DNA of 38,080 nucleotides from Bacteroidales bacterium. GTDB lineage: Bacteria; Bacteroidota; Bacteroidia; Bacteroidales; UBA12077. The notes beneath the pieces are model-generated. The model had not been told where the DNA came from. It ran no database searches and saw only the letters and a program-made list of their open reading frames with translations. Below are positions 25,513-33,908 of the stretch, piece after piece (position 1 is the first letter of the stretch; each line of letters starts with the position of its first letter). The DNA is taken from positions 1 to 38,080 of the forward strand of contig DMBU01000138.1 in assembly GCA_003446015.1 (NCBI GenBank), in the 5' to 3' direction. A program made the translations under genes and the position numbers.

Positions 25513-26157
25513 TTATTTTTTGCAATTATTATCGCAACAACATGCTATTTTATTTTTTCTTACTTTTTCGAAAGCTTCTTTACCTTCTTTAAAAGTAAAC
25601 CATGCTATACCTAAAGATCCTAATATGTCAATGTACCCTATCTTAAATATTTCGTATAATCCGCTCGATGCTAATAAAACTATGGATAAATACAAACATG
25701 ATTTAGTACAATTTGCATCAGCAATGATTGCCTCAGAATCCAGTTTTTTACCAATTACTAATTTATAACGCATTAAAAAGAACATTGTTGCGATTGAAAC
25801 TCCCGAAATTATTAATCCGGGAATGGTTGTTTCTGGCTTGCTTTTTTCAATAATACTAAATACAGCACCAAAAATAATCCCAACAGTTAATAAATAAAAA
25901 CCAGAGCCAGTTATTCTTAAGGCTTGTCTTTCGAATTTATCTGTTTGGTCAACTTCAGAAAACCTCATTCTTAGAACCATGTGTGCAATTCCAATTCCTG
26001 AAATTACCTCCACAAAACTATCAGAACCAAAACCTAACAATGATAAGGATTCATCTTCAATTCCAAAATAAACAGATATTACTCCTTCTAAGATATTATA
26101 AACAATAGTTATAATACTTAGAATAAATGCAGTATTTAGGAGTTTTTGACGGTTCAT
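25513..26157 (-). CDS. CDF-like cation transporter with cysteine-rich sites, no C-terminal domain
   Basis: This 214 aa membrane protein has five to six helices of the cation diffusion facilitator type and lacks the usual cytoplasmic C-terminal domain. The helix-2 site reads GSDSFVE (Asp46, Glu50). The helix-5 site reads ADANCTKSC (Asp147, Cys150, Cys154) where zinc CDFs have HxxxD. A C-terminal ACCCDNNC cluster adds four cysteines (206-208, 212). Soft-metal transport such as copper is suggested by the cysteines and by the copA neighbour. It has its own promoter box and may start the copper-type operon. Confidence 0.75.
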   Translation of the reverse strand: MNRQKLLNTAFILSIITIVYNILEGVISVYFGIEDESLSLLGFGSDSFVEVISGIGIAHMVLRMRFSEVDQTDKFERQALRITGSGFYLLTVGIIFGAVFSIIEKSKPETTIPGLIISGVSIATMFFLMRYKLVIGKKLDSEAIIADANCTKSCLYLSIVLLASSGLYEIFKIGYIDILGSLGIAWFTFKEGKEAFEKVRKNKIACCCDNNCKK

Positions 26158-26191
26158 ATAAGAATAAAAGATGTAATTATCTTTAACTGCA

Positions 26192-26199
26192 CAAATGTA
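26192..26199 (-). promoter_or_regulatory. -7 box for the CDF-like gene
   Basis: TACATTTG on the minus strand is an exact TAnnTTTG match 34 nt upstream of the start. It sits just downstream of the flippase-like gene, suggesting a transcription start between the two genes. Confidence 0.45.
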
Positions 26200-26204
26200 A
26201 CTAA

Positions 26205-27167
26205 TTAATTTTTATTTGAACTTTTTTTCAACAAAAAAACAGATCCAATAATTGCAGGAATTGCTAAGTTAATGATCCAAAGAATACTAGTTGATAATAC
26301 AATTCCTAAACTATTATTTGAGAAAAATCCAATAAAGAAAATTGCCAAAGAACCACGAATACCGAGTTCAATAAGAGTTGAAGTTGGAATAAGGCTGGTA
26401 AACAGGTAAGTTAAACTAATTGAAATATATGCTTGTGTAATAGTTAAATGAATATTGAAAATTTTGAGCAATAAAAAGAACTGACTCATAAAAACGAAAT
26501 ATCGCAAAAAGCTTAAAAGAGCAACTTGAAGTAATGAAATTGTTTTTATTTCAGAAAAAACGTCAAGTTGATCTGCTCTTTTTTTAAAAAACGAAAATTT
26601 GAAAAACAGCGGCTTGATTTTATACACATTAAAGTAGCTCCAGATAAGAAAAAGAAACAAAATAAATAATAGACCTGAACTAATGCTATTGAATACGGAA
26701 CCAATTCTGAACTTATCCGGATAAAGGGCTAAAACAAGAATCAAACCAATTATTCCGGTAGTTACAGTTGTAAGAAACTGAGCTAAGCTTCCAACACCCG
26801 TGGCAAGAACTCCAAAGGTTCGTTTTCCTTTATTCAAAAACATTGCTCTTCCTCCAATTTCGCCAAGCCTGTTTGGTGTAAAAATGCCAATGGTAATACC
26901 CGAAAAAACTGCTTTTAAGGCATCAACAAAAGTGAATTCCTGAATTTTTTCAACAAGAATTCTCCATTTAATGGTTTCAAGGCTCCAGTTTAAAAACATT
27001 AGTAAAAAAAGAATAATGATTCTCCAAAAATCAATACACTTAAAATTCTGATTTGCAAAGGTTAATACTTTTAATTCTTCAAGATTTACAATTTTATAAA
27101 TAATAAAACCATAGGATAGTAAGACCAAAAGAATGCTTATGATTATTTTAAGAGATTTCCTTTTCAT
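26205..27167 (-). CDS. Flippase-like integral membrane protein (LPG synthase TM/UPF0104 family)
   Basis: This 320 aa protein has about eight membrane helices and the family motif in TPNRLGEIGGRAMFL (about 95-109). It belongs to the lysylphosphatidylglycerol synthase TM region/AglD-like family. Members are inner-membrane proteins linked to lipid or glycolipid flipping or synthesis. It lacks the soluble synthetase domain of MprF, so lysyl transfer is not expected. It is divergent from rsmA and transcribed alone or ahead of the CDF-like gene. Confidence 0.8.
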   Translation of the reverse strand: MKRKSLKIIISILLVLLSYGFIIYKIVNLEELKVLTFANQNFKCIDFWRIIILFLLMFLNWSLETIKWRILVEKIQEFTFVDALKAVFSGITIGIFTPNRLGEIGGRAMFLNKGKRTFGVLATGVGSLAQFLTTVTTGIIGLILVLALYPDKFRIGSVFNSISSGLLFILFLFLIWSYFNVYKIKPLFFKFSFFKKRADQLDVFSEIKTISLLQVALLSFLRYFVFMSQFFLLLKIFNIHLTITQAYISISLTYLFTSLIPTSTLIELGIRGSLAIFFIGFFSNNSLGIVLSTSILWIINLAIPAIIGSVFLLKKSSNKN

Positions 27168-27189
27168 TAAGACTTTTATTCTGTAATGC

Positions 27190-27197
27190 CAAAGATA
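27190..27197 (-). promoter_or_regulatory. -7 box for the flippase-like gene
   Basis: TATCTTTG on the minus strand matches TAnnTTTG exactly, 22 nt upstream of the ATG. Confidence 0.45.
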
Positions 27198-27315
27198 TAA
27201 GAAGAATCGATATTGTTTGATATTGATTTTAGTTTTTCGATCTTTGCAGCATAAAGTTTCAGAATCGTGTTAACTCTTTTTTATTATTCATTTTTAATTA
27301 ATCAGTACTCATTAT

Positions 27316-28092
27316 ATGTCATATGTTCGCCCCAAAAAAAGCCTTGGTCAACATTTTTTGAAAGATCAAAATATTGCTCAAAAAATTGTAGATGCTATTG
27401 ATGGATTTCCACAAAAAACAGTATTAGAGATCGGACCGGGTACTGGAGTTTTGACATCTATTTTGGTTAAAAAGGAAGATATTGATGTTTATGCAATTGA
27501 AATAGATTCAGAAGCCTATGAATATTTACAGGCTGCATATCCCTCGTTAGGAGAAAAGCTTATTTTTAAAAATGTATTAAAGTTTGATCTGAAAGAAGTT
27601 TTTAATTCACCGATTACTATTATTGGGAATTTTCCATACAATATTTCCAGCCAGATATTCTTTAAAGTTCTTGAAAATCGAGATTTGGTTTTAGATGTGG
27701 TTTGTATGATTCAAAAAGAAGTGGCAGAAAGAATTAAAGCTTCGCACGGTAATAAAACCTATGGAATATTAAGTGTTTTTTTACAGGCCTTTTACGATAT
27801 TAATTATTTATTTACTGTCGGACCAAAGGTATTTGATCCTCCGCCAAAAGTTAATTCGGCTGTAATACATTTGAAAAGGAACCAGAGAGAAAATTTAGGA
27901 TGTAATGAAGAGTTGTTTTTTAAAGTTGTAAAACTGGGTTTTAATCAACGAAGAAAAACATTACGAAACTCTTTAAAAAGTATTTTGTTAAATTTACAAA
28001 CAAACGATGAGATTTTTAGGAAACGACCTGAGCAACTGAATGTGGAAGATTTTATTTATCTTACAAATATGATTGATTCTAGTACAAAATAA
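27316..28092 (+). CDS. rsmA: 16S rRNA dimethyladenosine transferase RsmA (KsgA)
   Basis: RsmA dimethylates two adjacent adenines in the helix 45 loop of 16S rRNA during 30S maturation, using SAM. The 258 aa protein has the start KKSLGQHFLKD, SAM motif EIGPGTGVLT (38-47), acidic motif IEID (61-64) and the target-binding NFPY (105-108). The small helical C-terminal domain contains FNQRRKTLRNSLK. Length is normal. mgtE follows after 17 nt, as in many Bacteroidota. Confidence 0.96.
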   Translation: MSYVRPKKSLGQHFLKDQNIAQKIVDAIDGFPQKTVLEIGPGTGVLTSILVKKEDIDVYAIEIDSEAYEYLQAAYPSLGEKLIFKNVLKFDLKEVFNSPITIIGNFPYNISSQIFFKVLENRDLVLDVVCMIQKEVAERIKASHGNKTYGILSVFLQAFYDINYLFTVGPKVFDPPPKVNSAVIHLKRNQRENLGCNEELFFKVVKLGFNQRRKTLRNSLKSILLNLQTNDEIFRKRPEQLNVEDFIYLTNMIDSSTK

Positions 28093-28109
28093 TATAATAA
28101 TGCTGTATT

Positions 28110-29471
28110 ATGGCCATGCAATTTGAATTAACCAAAGAATACATTGATCAGCTTCGCGATCATATTGAAAAAAGCAACGAAGTTGAAGTTTTTCAGTTGG
28201 TAAAGGACCTCCACCCGGCAGATATTGCTGAAATTTACGATGAACTTGATATTGATGAAGCACGCTTTGTTCATGTAATACTTGATAATGAGGTTGCTGC
28301 TGAGGTTCTTGTTGAGTTAGAAGAAGATGATCGTGAACGATTTCTGAAAATTTTACCCAGCGAAGATATTGCCAGATTCATTAACAACCTTGATTCAGAT
28401 GATGCAGCCGACGTAATTGGAGAATTTTCTGAAGAAAAACAGGAAGAAGTACTTTCCCATATTAATGACCTTGAACAAGCCGGCGATATTGTAGATCTTT
28501 TGCATTATGATGAAGATTCGGCCGGGGGGTTAATGGCCAAGGAGTTAATGACAGTTAATGAAAACTGGAATATAATGACTTGCATTAAAGAAATGCGAAA
28601 GCAGGCCGAAGATGTTGATGAGATTTATTATGTGTATGTTGTTGACGATAATAATGTTCTTAAAGGAACATTATCCTTAAAAAAACTATTGCTTTCTGCT
28701 TCGAGCAAAAAAATTGCAAATATTATAAATACTGATACTATTTCGGTTAAAGCTGATACTCCTTCCGAAGAAGTTGCCAATATTATGGATAAATATGGAC
28801 TTGTTGCCCTTCCTGTTGTAGATGCCTTAAATCGCCTGGTTGGTCGAATTACCATTGACGACGTTGTTGATGTAATTCGTGAAGAGGCAGAACGCGATTA
28901 CCAGTTAGTTTCAGGTATTACCCAGGATGTTGAATCGACAGATAGTGCGTGGGTTCTTACCCGTGCCCGTATTCCCTGGTTATTTATTGGTTTATTTGGT
29001 GGAATCATAGCTGCATTAGTTATGGGTGTTTACGAAGTTGATTTAGGAATAAATCCTAAAATGGCATTTTTTATTCCTTTGATTGCTGCTATGGGAGGAA
29101 ATGTTGGGGTACAATCATCATCTATAATTGTGCAGGCATTAGCAAATAACTCAATGGGTTTTGAAGGTATTGGGAGAAAGCTATTGAAGGAACTTGGTGT
29201 TGCAAGTATTAATGGGATTATCCTTTCAACTGTAATTTTTATTTATAATTATTTCTTTAGTGATTCTTTTGCTTTAACATTAACAGTAAGTGCAGCTCTG
29301 TTTTCTGTAATTGTATTTGCCTCTATGTTTGGAACTTTTATCCCCATGTTTTTAAACAAAATGAAAATTGACCCTGCTCTTGCAACGGGGCCATTTATTA
29401 CTACTGTTAATGATATTATGGGATTGTTTCTATACCTTATGTTAGCAAGAGCATTTTTTAGTATATTCTAA
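28110..29471 (+). CDS. mgtE: MgtE magnesium transporter
   Basis: MgtE is a Mg2+-gated magnesium channel of the inner membrane. The 453 aa protein has an acidic helical N domain (about 10-135) and two CBS domains (about 140-262) that sense Mg2+. A plug helix follows, then five membrane helices (about 288-450). The conserved AAMGGNVGVQ and the pore/gate residues in GPFITTVNDIMGL are present. It is in an operon with rsmA. Its stop shares four bases (CTAA) with the convergent PepSY-type gene. Confidence 0.94.
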   Translation: MAMQFELTKEYIDQLRDHIEKSNEVEVFQLVKDLHPADIAEIYDELDIDEARFVHVILDNEVAAEVLVELEEDDRERFLKILPSEDIARFINNLDSDDAADVIGEFSEEKQEEVLSHINDLEQAGDIVDLLHYDEDSAGGLMAKELMTVNENWNIMTCIKEMRKQAEDVDEIYYVYVVDDNNVLKGTLSLKKLLLSASSKKIANIINTDTISVKADTPSEEVANIMDKYGLVALPVVDALNRLVGRITIDDVVDVIREEAERDYQLVSGITQDVESTDSAWVLTRARIPWLFIGLFGGIIAALVMGVYEVDLGINPKMAFFIPLIAAMGGNVGVQSSSIIVQALANNSMGFEGIGRKLLKELGVASINGIILSTVIFIYNYFFSDSFALTLTVSAALFSVIVFASMFGTFIPMFLNKMKIDPALATGPFITTVNDIMGLFLYLMLARAFFSIF

Positions 29472-30034
29472 AAAACTTTCCAGTAATAGATCATTAAAAA
29501 AACAATTGGGATAATAATTCCCAGGCCAGTTAACCAGGCTCCACGGCCGGTTATACCTGTTTTGCCTTTCAAAATAAACAATCCTGTTATTGCCAATAAC
29601 ATTAATGATATGGCATAAATGTCTGAAAAGATGGTCCACCATTTTTTCGGATTATAGTGTAAGTAATTTGCCTCGTGCAAGATTGGTCGTCTTTTTGATG
29701 TTTCAATATTTCCCTGTCCGGATTCTAAATCAATAACCACATTTCCATCTTTAATAAAAATCTTTAAGGTCTCACTGTCAGGGTAATAATAATTCTTAAA
29801 TTTTTCATCAGGTGCATAAGCATTAAGTAACAAAATTACTTTTTCGCGGTTTAAATTTTCTTTTTGTAATGGAGCTTCTTTAATTTCGAATTGACTATTA
29901 TTTATGTTATAGCTTGGATTCCAGTCGCTGATATGGTTTAGTGCAATACCCGATAGCCCATAAATCATGGTCATAAAAAAGAAAATGTATCCTAAGTCGC
30001 GATGTATGTTCCTGTTTAATTTTCGTAGCTTCAT
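29468..30034 (-). CDS. PepSY-associated TM-type membrane protein
   Basis: This 188 aa protein has an N-terminal RNIHRDLGYIFFFMTMIYGLSG helix (about 10-32) of PepSY-associated TM type. A periplasmic PepSY-like part of about 100 residues follows, then two C-terminal helices. Larger relatives occur in ferric reductase-like iron-uptake systems; this is a short form. A terminator ends only 12 nt before its ATG, so it is expressed by read-through, attenuation or an unseen promoter. The lipoprotein upstream on the same strand may be functionally linked. Confidence 0.72.
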   Translation of the reverse strand: MKLRKLNRNIHRDLGYIFFFMTMIYGLSGIALNHISDWNPSYNINNSQFEIKEAPLQKENLNREKVILLLNAYAPDEKFKNYYYPDSETLKIFIKDGNVVIDLESGQGNIETSKRRPILHEANYLHYNPKKWWTIFSDIYAISLMLLAITGLFILKGKTGITGRGAWLTGLGIIIPIVFLMIYYWKVF

Positions 30035-30045
30035 GTTGATTGATT

Positions 30046-30080
30046 AAAAAAGTCCGAAGAAAAACTAAAGATCTTCGGAC
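30046..30080 (-). terminator. Terminator between the His-rich lipoprotein and PepSY genes
   Basis: GTCCGAAGA (30052-30060) pairs perfectly with TCTTCGGAC (30072-30080) around an 11-nt loop. On the minus strand six T residues follow (30046-30051). The U-run ends about 12 nt before the ATG of the PepSY gene, so it may work as an attenuator. Confidence 0.8.
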
Positions 30081-30103
30081 AAACTTAATAAAACTATTTA
30101 ATT

Positions 30104-30745
30104 CTAATGTGTATGTTCTTCTCCATCTTCATGAGAGTGTTCTTCAGTTTCAACAGCTTCATGATCGTGATCATTTTCTTGTATTTCGAATTTACTGGCT
30201 TCGATCCAGTATTGTGAATAATATCCATTTTCGGTTTCAGCAATACGGCTTCTCATGGCATCTATTTGAGCTTTCTTTTCATTATCAGCCTCTTCGTCGT
30301 GTGTACCTGCAGAATGATCATGAATAGCTTCATTGTCAGCTCCGCTTGCAAGTTCATTTTCAAGATTTTTAACGTATTCTTCATCAATACGCAGTTCTTT
30401 AACAGTACCTGTTACAAGAACATTACTTCCTTCAAGTTCTTTTTCAAAAATACCAATCTCTTCGTTAGGTGTTATTTTAATTGCAACATCAGGATCAGTT
30501 CCTATAATAAACATTCGTTTTCCACCATGTGCACAAATATGATTTACCATTCCTCCAATCTGGATGTTTTTGTCAACATATGCTTGCATGTCTTTTATTA
30601 CCTCGTCAACAGTTACTTTTGTAACAGTTTTATCACAGCAAGCTTCTTCCCCTCCTGCCGTTTGGGAAGTGTTTTTTTGCTCCTTGTTTCCGCATGAAAA
30701 CATGATGGCTGTTACTGCAAGCACACCTAATACTTTTTTAATCAT
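30104..30745 (-). CDS. Lipoprotein with OB-like domain and His/Glu-rich tail
   Basis: This 213 aa protein starts with a lipoprotein signal (lipobox ending FSC, Cys18). It contains a Cys-Cys pair (36-37), then a small beta-barrel-like domain (about 45-120) with GGMVNHICAHGGKRMFI, which holds His69, Cys71 and His73. A charged region with HDHSAGTHD (about 142-150) follows. The last 22 residues hold seven histidines among acids (HDHE, EEHSHEDGEEHTH). These clusters strongly suggest binding of divalent metal at the envelope. The family is uncertain; the core recalls small OB-fold periplasmic proteins. A strong terminator follows it. Confidence 0.72.
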   Translation of the reverse strand: MIKKVLGVLAVTAIMFSCGNKEQKNTSQTAGGEEACCDKTVTKVTVDEVIKDMQAYVDKNIQIGGMVNHICAHGGKRMFIIGTDPDVAIKITPNEEIGIFEKELEGSNVLVTGTVKELRIDEEYVKNLENELASGADNEAIHDHSAGTHDEEADNEKKAQIDAMRSRIAETENGYYSQYWIEASKFEIQENDHDHEAVETEEHSHEDGEEHTH

Positions 30746-30889
30746 AGAATTTAGTTTTTTAAAGGTTTAATAATTGTTTTTTGAAGCGTAAAGATAGTAA
30801 GTATCTTTTTAAATTAATTGTTTAGGAATTAATTTAACATCTCGTTAACATTGTCGTTTTTTTAGAATATCGTATTAAAAATGAAGATC

Positions 30890-32149
30890 TTAAAACGTAT
30901 TATTAATTGCCTCAACAGGGTTTAATTTTGCTGCTTTATACGAAGGGAAAAATCCTGATATTATTCCAATTACTATTGAAATAAATAAGCCTAAAATTAT
31001 ATTTCCCAATGTTAATGTGATTTCAAGATCAATTTTACTGCTTGCAAATAAACTTCCAATAAAAATTAAAAACAAACCTATAATCCCGCCAATAAGTGAA
31101 AGCATAATTGCTTCAAACAAGAATTGTAACAGGATAAAATTTTGTTTTGCACCAAGAGATTTTTGAATTCCGATTAAATTAGTTCTCTCTTTTACCGAAA
31201 CAAACATTATATTAGCGATCCCAAAGCCTCCGACTAAAATCGAGAAGCCCCCAATTAACCAACCGGCAATATTAATAACAGCAAAAATACTATTGAGGGC
31301 AGAGTTGAGTATACTTGACTGATTTAATGCAAAGTTATCTTTTTGTTTAGGGTTTAAGGTTCTTGTAGATCTTATTATGCTTCGCAATTCATCTTTTAAC
31401 TCACTTATTGTCACTCCTTTTTTAGCCTTAACCATAATCATTGGATTTGTGTTTTCACTCTTGATATCCATAATTGATTTGGCGTACATTATCGGTAGAA
31501 TTATCATATCATCTAAACTACCACCACTGTTTAGGATATCTTTACCTTCCTTGGCAATTAATCCTACTACTGTTATTTTTCGACCTTGTATTTTAATTTC
31601 TTTTCCTACAGGATCTAATCCCTGAAAAAGATCATTTGCTATTTGATACCCGATTAAGCAAATGTTTTTTCCAGAAACGGATTCGAAAGGAGTAAAATAC
31701 CTTCCTGCCACAAGTTCAAAATTTCTTATTTTTTCAAATTCATGTGAATTGGCCCAGATAATAGCATTTTCACGAGTGTTGCTTTTATATTTAACATTTC
31801 GTAGCGTTGAAGCTGCAAAGTTTACAATTTCTGCCTTGTCCGATCTTTTTTTAATCTGTTCATATTCTTTTAAAGAAGGTATAGGCCTGTTTAAGTATTC
31901 CCACCATGCATATTCTTCACCAGGAGGAGGTGCCCATGGCCATTTTTGAACATAAATAATATCATCTCCCAAAGAAGATAAACTATTTCGAATAGTATTC
32001 TCAAGAGAATCTAAAACTGTAAAAACAGAGATGATCGCAAAAATTCCAATTGTAATGCCGAGTAAAGTTAGTAAGGTCCTTAGCCTGTTCACTTTTAATG
32101 CACTAATTGCAAACAAAAAACTCTCTTTAATGAGATTAAAGAATAGCAT
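30890..32149 (-). CDS. MacB/FtsX-family ABC transporter permease
   Basis: This 419 aa protein has an N-terminal membrane helix preceded by SALKVNRLRTLLTLLGITIG, the usual MacB start. A MacB_PCD periplasmic domain (about 45-245) follows, then an FtsX domain with three helices. The cytoplasmic motif KERTNLIGIQKSLGAKQNFIL is characteristic, and the end is KAAKLNPVEAIN. MacB-type permeases work by mechanotransmission with a separate ATPase and often an adaptor. None is adjacent here, so its partners lie elsewhere. It is divergent from purH. Confidence 0.88.
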   Translation of the reverse strand: MLFFNLIKESFLFAISALKVNRLRTLLTLLGITIGIFAIISVFTVLDSLENTIRNSLSSLGDDIIYVQKWPWAPPPGEEYAWWEYLNRPIPSLKEYEQIKKRSDKAEIVNFAASTLRNVKYKSNTRENAIIWANSHEFEKIRNFELVAGRYFTPFESVSGKNICLIGYQIANDLFQGLDPVGKEIKIQGRKITVVGLIAKEGKDILNSGGSLDDMIILPIMYAKSIMDIKSENTNPMIMVKAKKGVTISELKDELRSIIRSTRTLNPKQKDNFALNQSSILNSALNSIFAVINIAGWLIGGFSILVGGFGIANIMFVSVKERTNLIGIQKSLGAKQNFILLQFLFEAIMLSLIGGIIGLFLIFIGSLFASSKIDLEITLTLGNIILGLFISIVIGIISGFFPSYKAAKLNPVEAINNTF

Positions 32150-32184
32150 ATCAAACTTTATTTTAAATTTTAAAAGATTTTTAA

Positions 32185-32192
32185 CAAATATA
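32185..32192 (-). promoter_or_regulatory. -7 box for the MacB-like permease gene
   Basis: TATATTTG on the minus strand matches TAnnTTTG exactly, 35 nt upstream of the ATG. Confidence 0.45.
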
Positions 32193-32316
32193 CAATATGT
32201 GATTTTTTTTTTGGTGTATTATTCATATTTTCGAACAATTATTAGAATAGTTCATTTTGTAAGGATTTTACAAAGATTTAAACTCTTCGAATTCTAATAT
32301 TACTGATTTTTTTAAT

Positions 32317-32324
32317 TATTTTTG
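32317..32324 (+). promoter_or_regulatory. -7 box for purH
   Basis: TATTTTTG matches TAnnTTTG exactly and ends 24 nt before the purH ATG, giving a leader of about 20 nt. It may drive purH and the mre genes together. Confidence 0.5.
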
Positions 32325-32348
32325 TAGACTTTTAACAAGGATATGTAA

Positions 32349-33875
32349 ATGAACGATTTAAAGCGAATCAATTCTGCACTAATTTCAGTTTTTAATAAAG
32401 ATAATTTAGAACCAATTATTAATAAACTAAATAGCTTAGGTGTAAAAATTTATTCTACCGGCGGAACAAAGCAATTTATCGAAAAACTGGGAGTAAAAGT
32501 AATTGCTGTTGAGGATATTACTGATTACCCATCAATTCTTGGCGGAAGAGTAAAAACGCTGCATCCAAAAGTTTTTGGAGGAATACTCGCTCGTAGAAAC
32601 AATCTCACTGATAAAGAACAGTTAATAGAGTATAACATTCCGGAAATCGACTTAGTTATAGTTGATTTATATCCATTTGAAGATACAGTTGCTTCTGGTG
32701 CCGACGAGCAAGAAATTATTGAGAAAATTGATATTGGAGGTATTTCATTAATTCGCGCAACAGCAAAAAACTTTGAGGACACTTTAATTGTTCCTTCAAA
32801 AAATCAGTATCAGGATTTAATTGATTTACTTGAAGAGAAAAAAGGAAAAACTTCGGTTGAGGATCGTAGGAAATTCGCTATAGAAGCTTTCAATGTATCT
32901 TCGCATTACGATACCGCAATTTTTAATTATTTTAACAGGGATTTTAATAAACCTGTTTTTAAACAAAGTTCAATTTCAGGAACTGAATTGCGATATGGTG
33001 AAAACCCACATCAGAAAGGTTTTTACTTTGGTAATCTGGATGATGTTTTTGATCAGATTCATGGCAAACAAATTTCGTATAATAATTTACTCGATATTGA
33101 AGCTGCAGTTCAGCTAATAGCCGAATTTGATGAAACAACATTTGCCATTTTAAAACACAATAATGCCTGTGGCATTGCATCCAGAAATAAATTAGTAGAT
33201 GCCTGGAACGATGCTTTAGCTGGCGATCCGGTTTCTGCATTCGGAGGAATACTTATTACAAATAAAGAAGTTGATCTTGTTTCGGCAGTTGAAATCGACA
33301 AAATATTTTTTGAAGTAATTATCGCTCCTTCTTATTTTGGCGAAGCTGTAGAAATGCTAAAGAAAAAGAAAAACAGGATTATCTTAATTCAAAAAATGTT
33401 CGAATTTCCAACAATTCAGTATCGATCGATGTTAAATGGTGCATTGGTTCAGGATAAGGATTTAAAAATGGAAACACACGGAGATTTAAATGCGGTTACA
33501 AATAAAGCTCCATCGAAAGATGAAATTGAAGATTTGATATTTGCCAACAAATTAGTTAAACATTCAAAATCTAACACCATTGTTTTAGCAAAGAATAAAC
33601 AGCTATGCGCAAGCGGAGTAGGACAAACATCAAGAGTTGATGCTTTAAAACAAGCTATCGATAAATCGAACAGTTTTAAGTTTGATTTAAAAGGAGCTGT
33701 TATGGCATCTGATGCATTTTTCCCCTTTGCTGATTCGGTGCAAATTGCCGATGAAGCTGGAATAACTTCGGTTATTCAGCCTGGAGGATCTGTTAGAGAT
33801 CAGGAATCCATAGATTATTGCAATGATCATGGAATGTCAATGGTATTTACAGGCGTAAGGCATTTTAAACATTAA
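32349..33875 (+). CDS. purH: Bifunctional AICAR transformylase/IMP cyclohydrolase
   Basis: PurH catalyses the last two steps of IMP synthesis: formyl transfer to AICAR and ring closure. The 508 aa protein has an N-terminal MGS-like cyclohydrolase domain with STGGT and DYPSILGGRVKTLHP. The transformylase domain has LRYGENPHQ, the catalytic Lys-His in LKHNNACG, SAFGG and a C-terminal FFPFADSV...IQPGGSVRDQE. It is complete and of normal length. It lies 33 nt upstream of mreB, the usual Bacteroidota arrangement. Confidence 0.96.
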   Translation: MNDLKRINSALISVFNKDNLEPIINKLNSLGVKIYSTGGTKQFIEKLGVKVIAVEDITDYPSILGGRVKTLHPKVFGGILARRNNLTDKEQLIEYNIPEIDLVIVDLYPFEDTVASGADEQEIIEKIDIGGISLIRATAKNFEDTLIVPSKNQYQDLIDLLEEKKGKTSVEDRRKFAIEAFNVSSHYDTAIFNYFNRDFNKPVFKQSSISGTELRYGENPHQKGFYFGNLDDVFDQIHGKQISYNNLLDIEAAVQLIAEFDETTFAILKHNNACGIASRNKLVDAWNDALAGDPVSAFGGILITNKEVDLVSAVEIDKIFFEVIIAPSYFGEAVEMLKKKKNRIILIQKMFEFPTIQYRSMLNGALVQDKDLKMETHGDLNAVTNKAPSKDEIEDLIFANKLVKHSKSNTIVLAKNKQLCASGVGQTSRVDALKQAIDKSNSFKFDLKGAVMASDAFFPFADSVQIADEAGITSVIQPGGSVRDQESIDYCNDHGMSMVFTGVRHFKH

Positions 33876-33908
33876 TAAACCAGAAATAAACTTAATATAG
33901 GACACATA

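Noticed and set aside
27205..27255. Promoter for rsmA using GATCTTTG as -7 box
   Set aside because: The first base differs from TAnnTTTG and the position gives a leader of over 60 nt; not strong enough to list.
30789..30796. TATCTTTA as -7 box for the His-rich lipoprotein gene
   Set aside because: It has one mismatch to the consensus and is one arm of a 7-bp hairpin (AAAGATA/TATCTTT), so the match is ambiguous.
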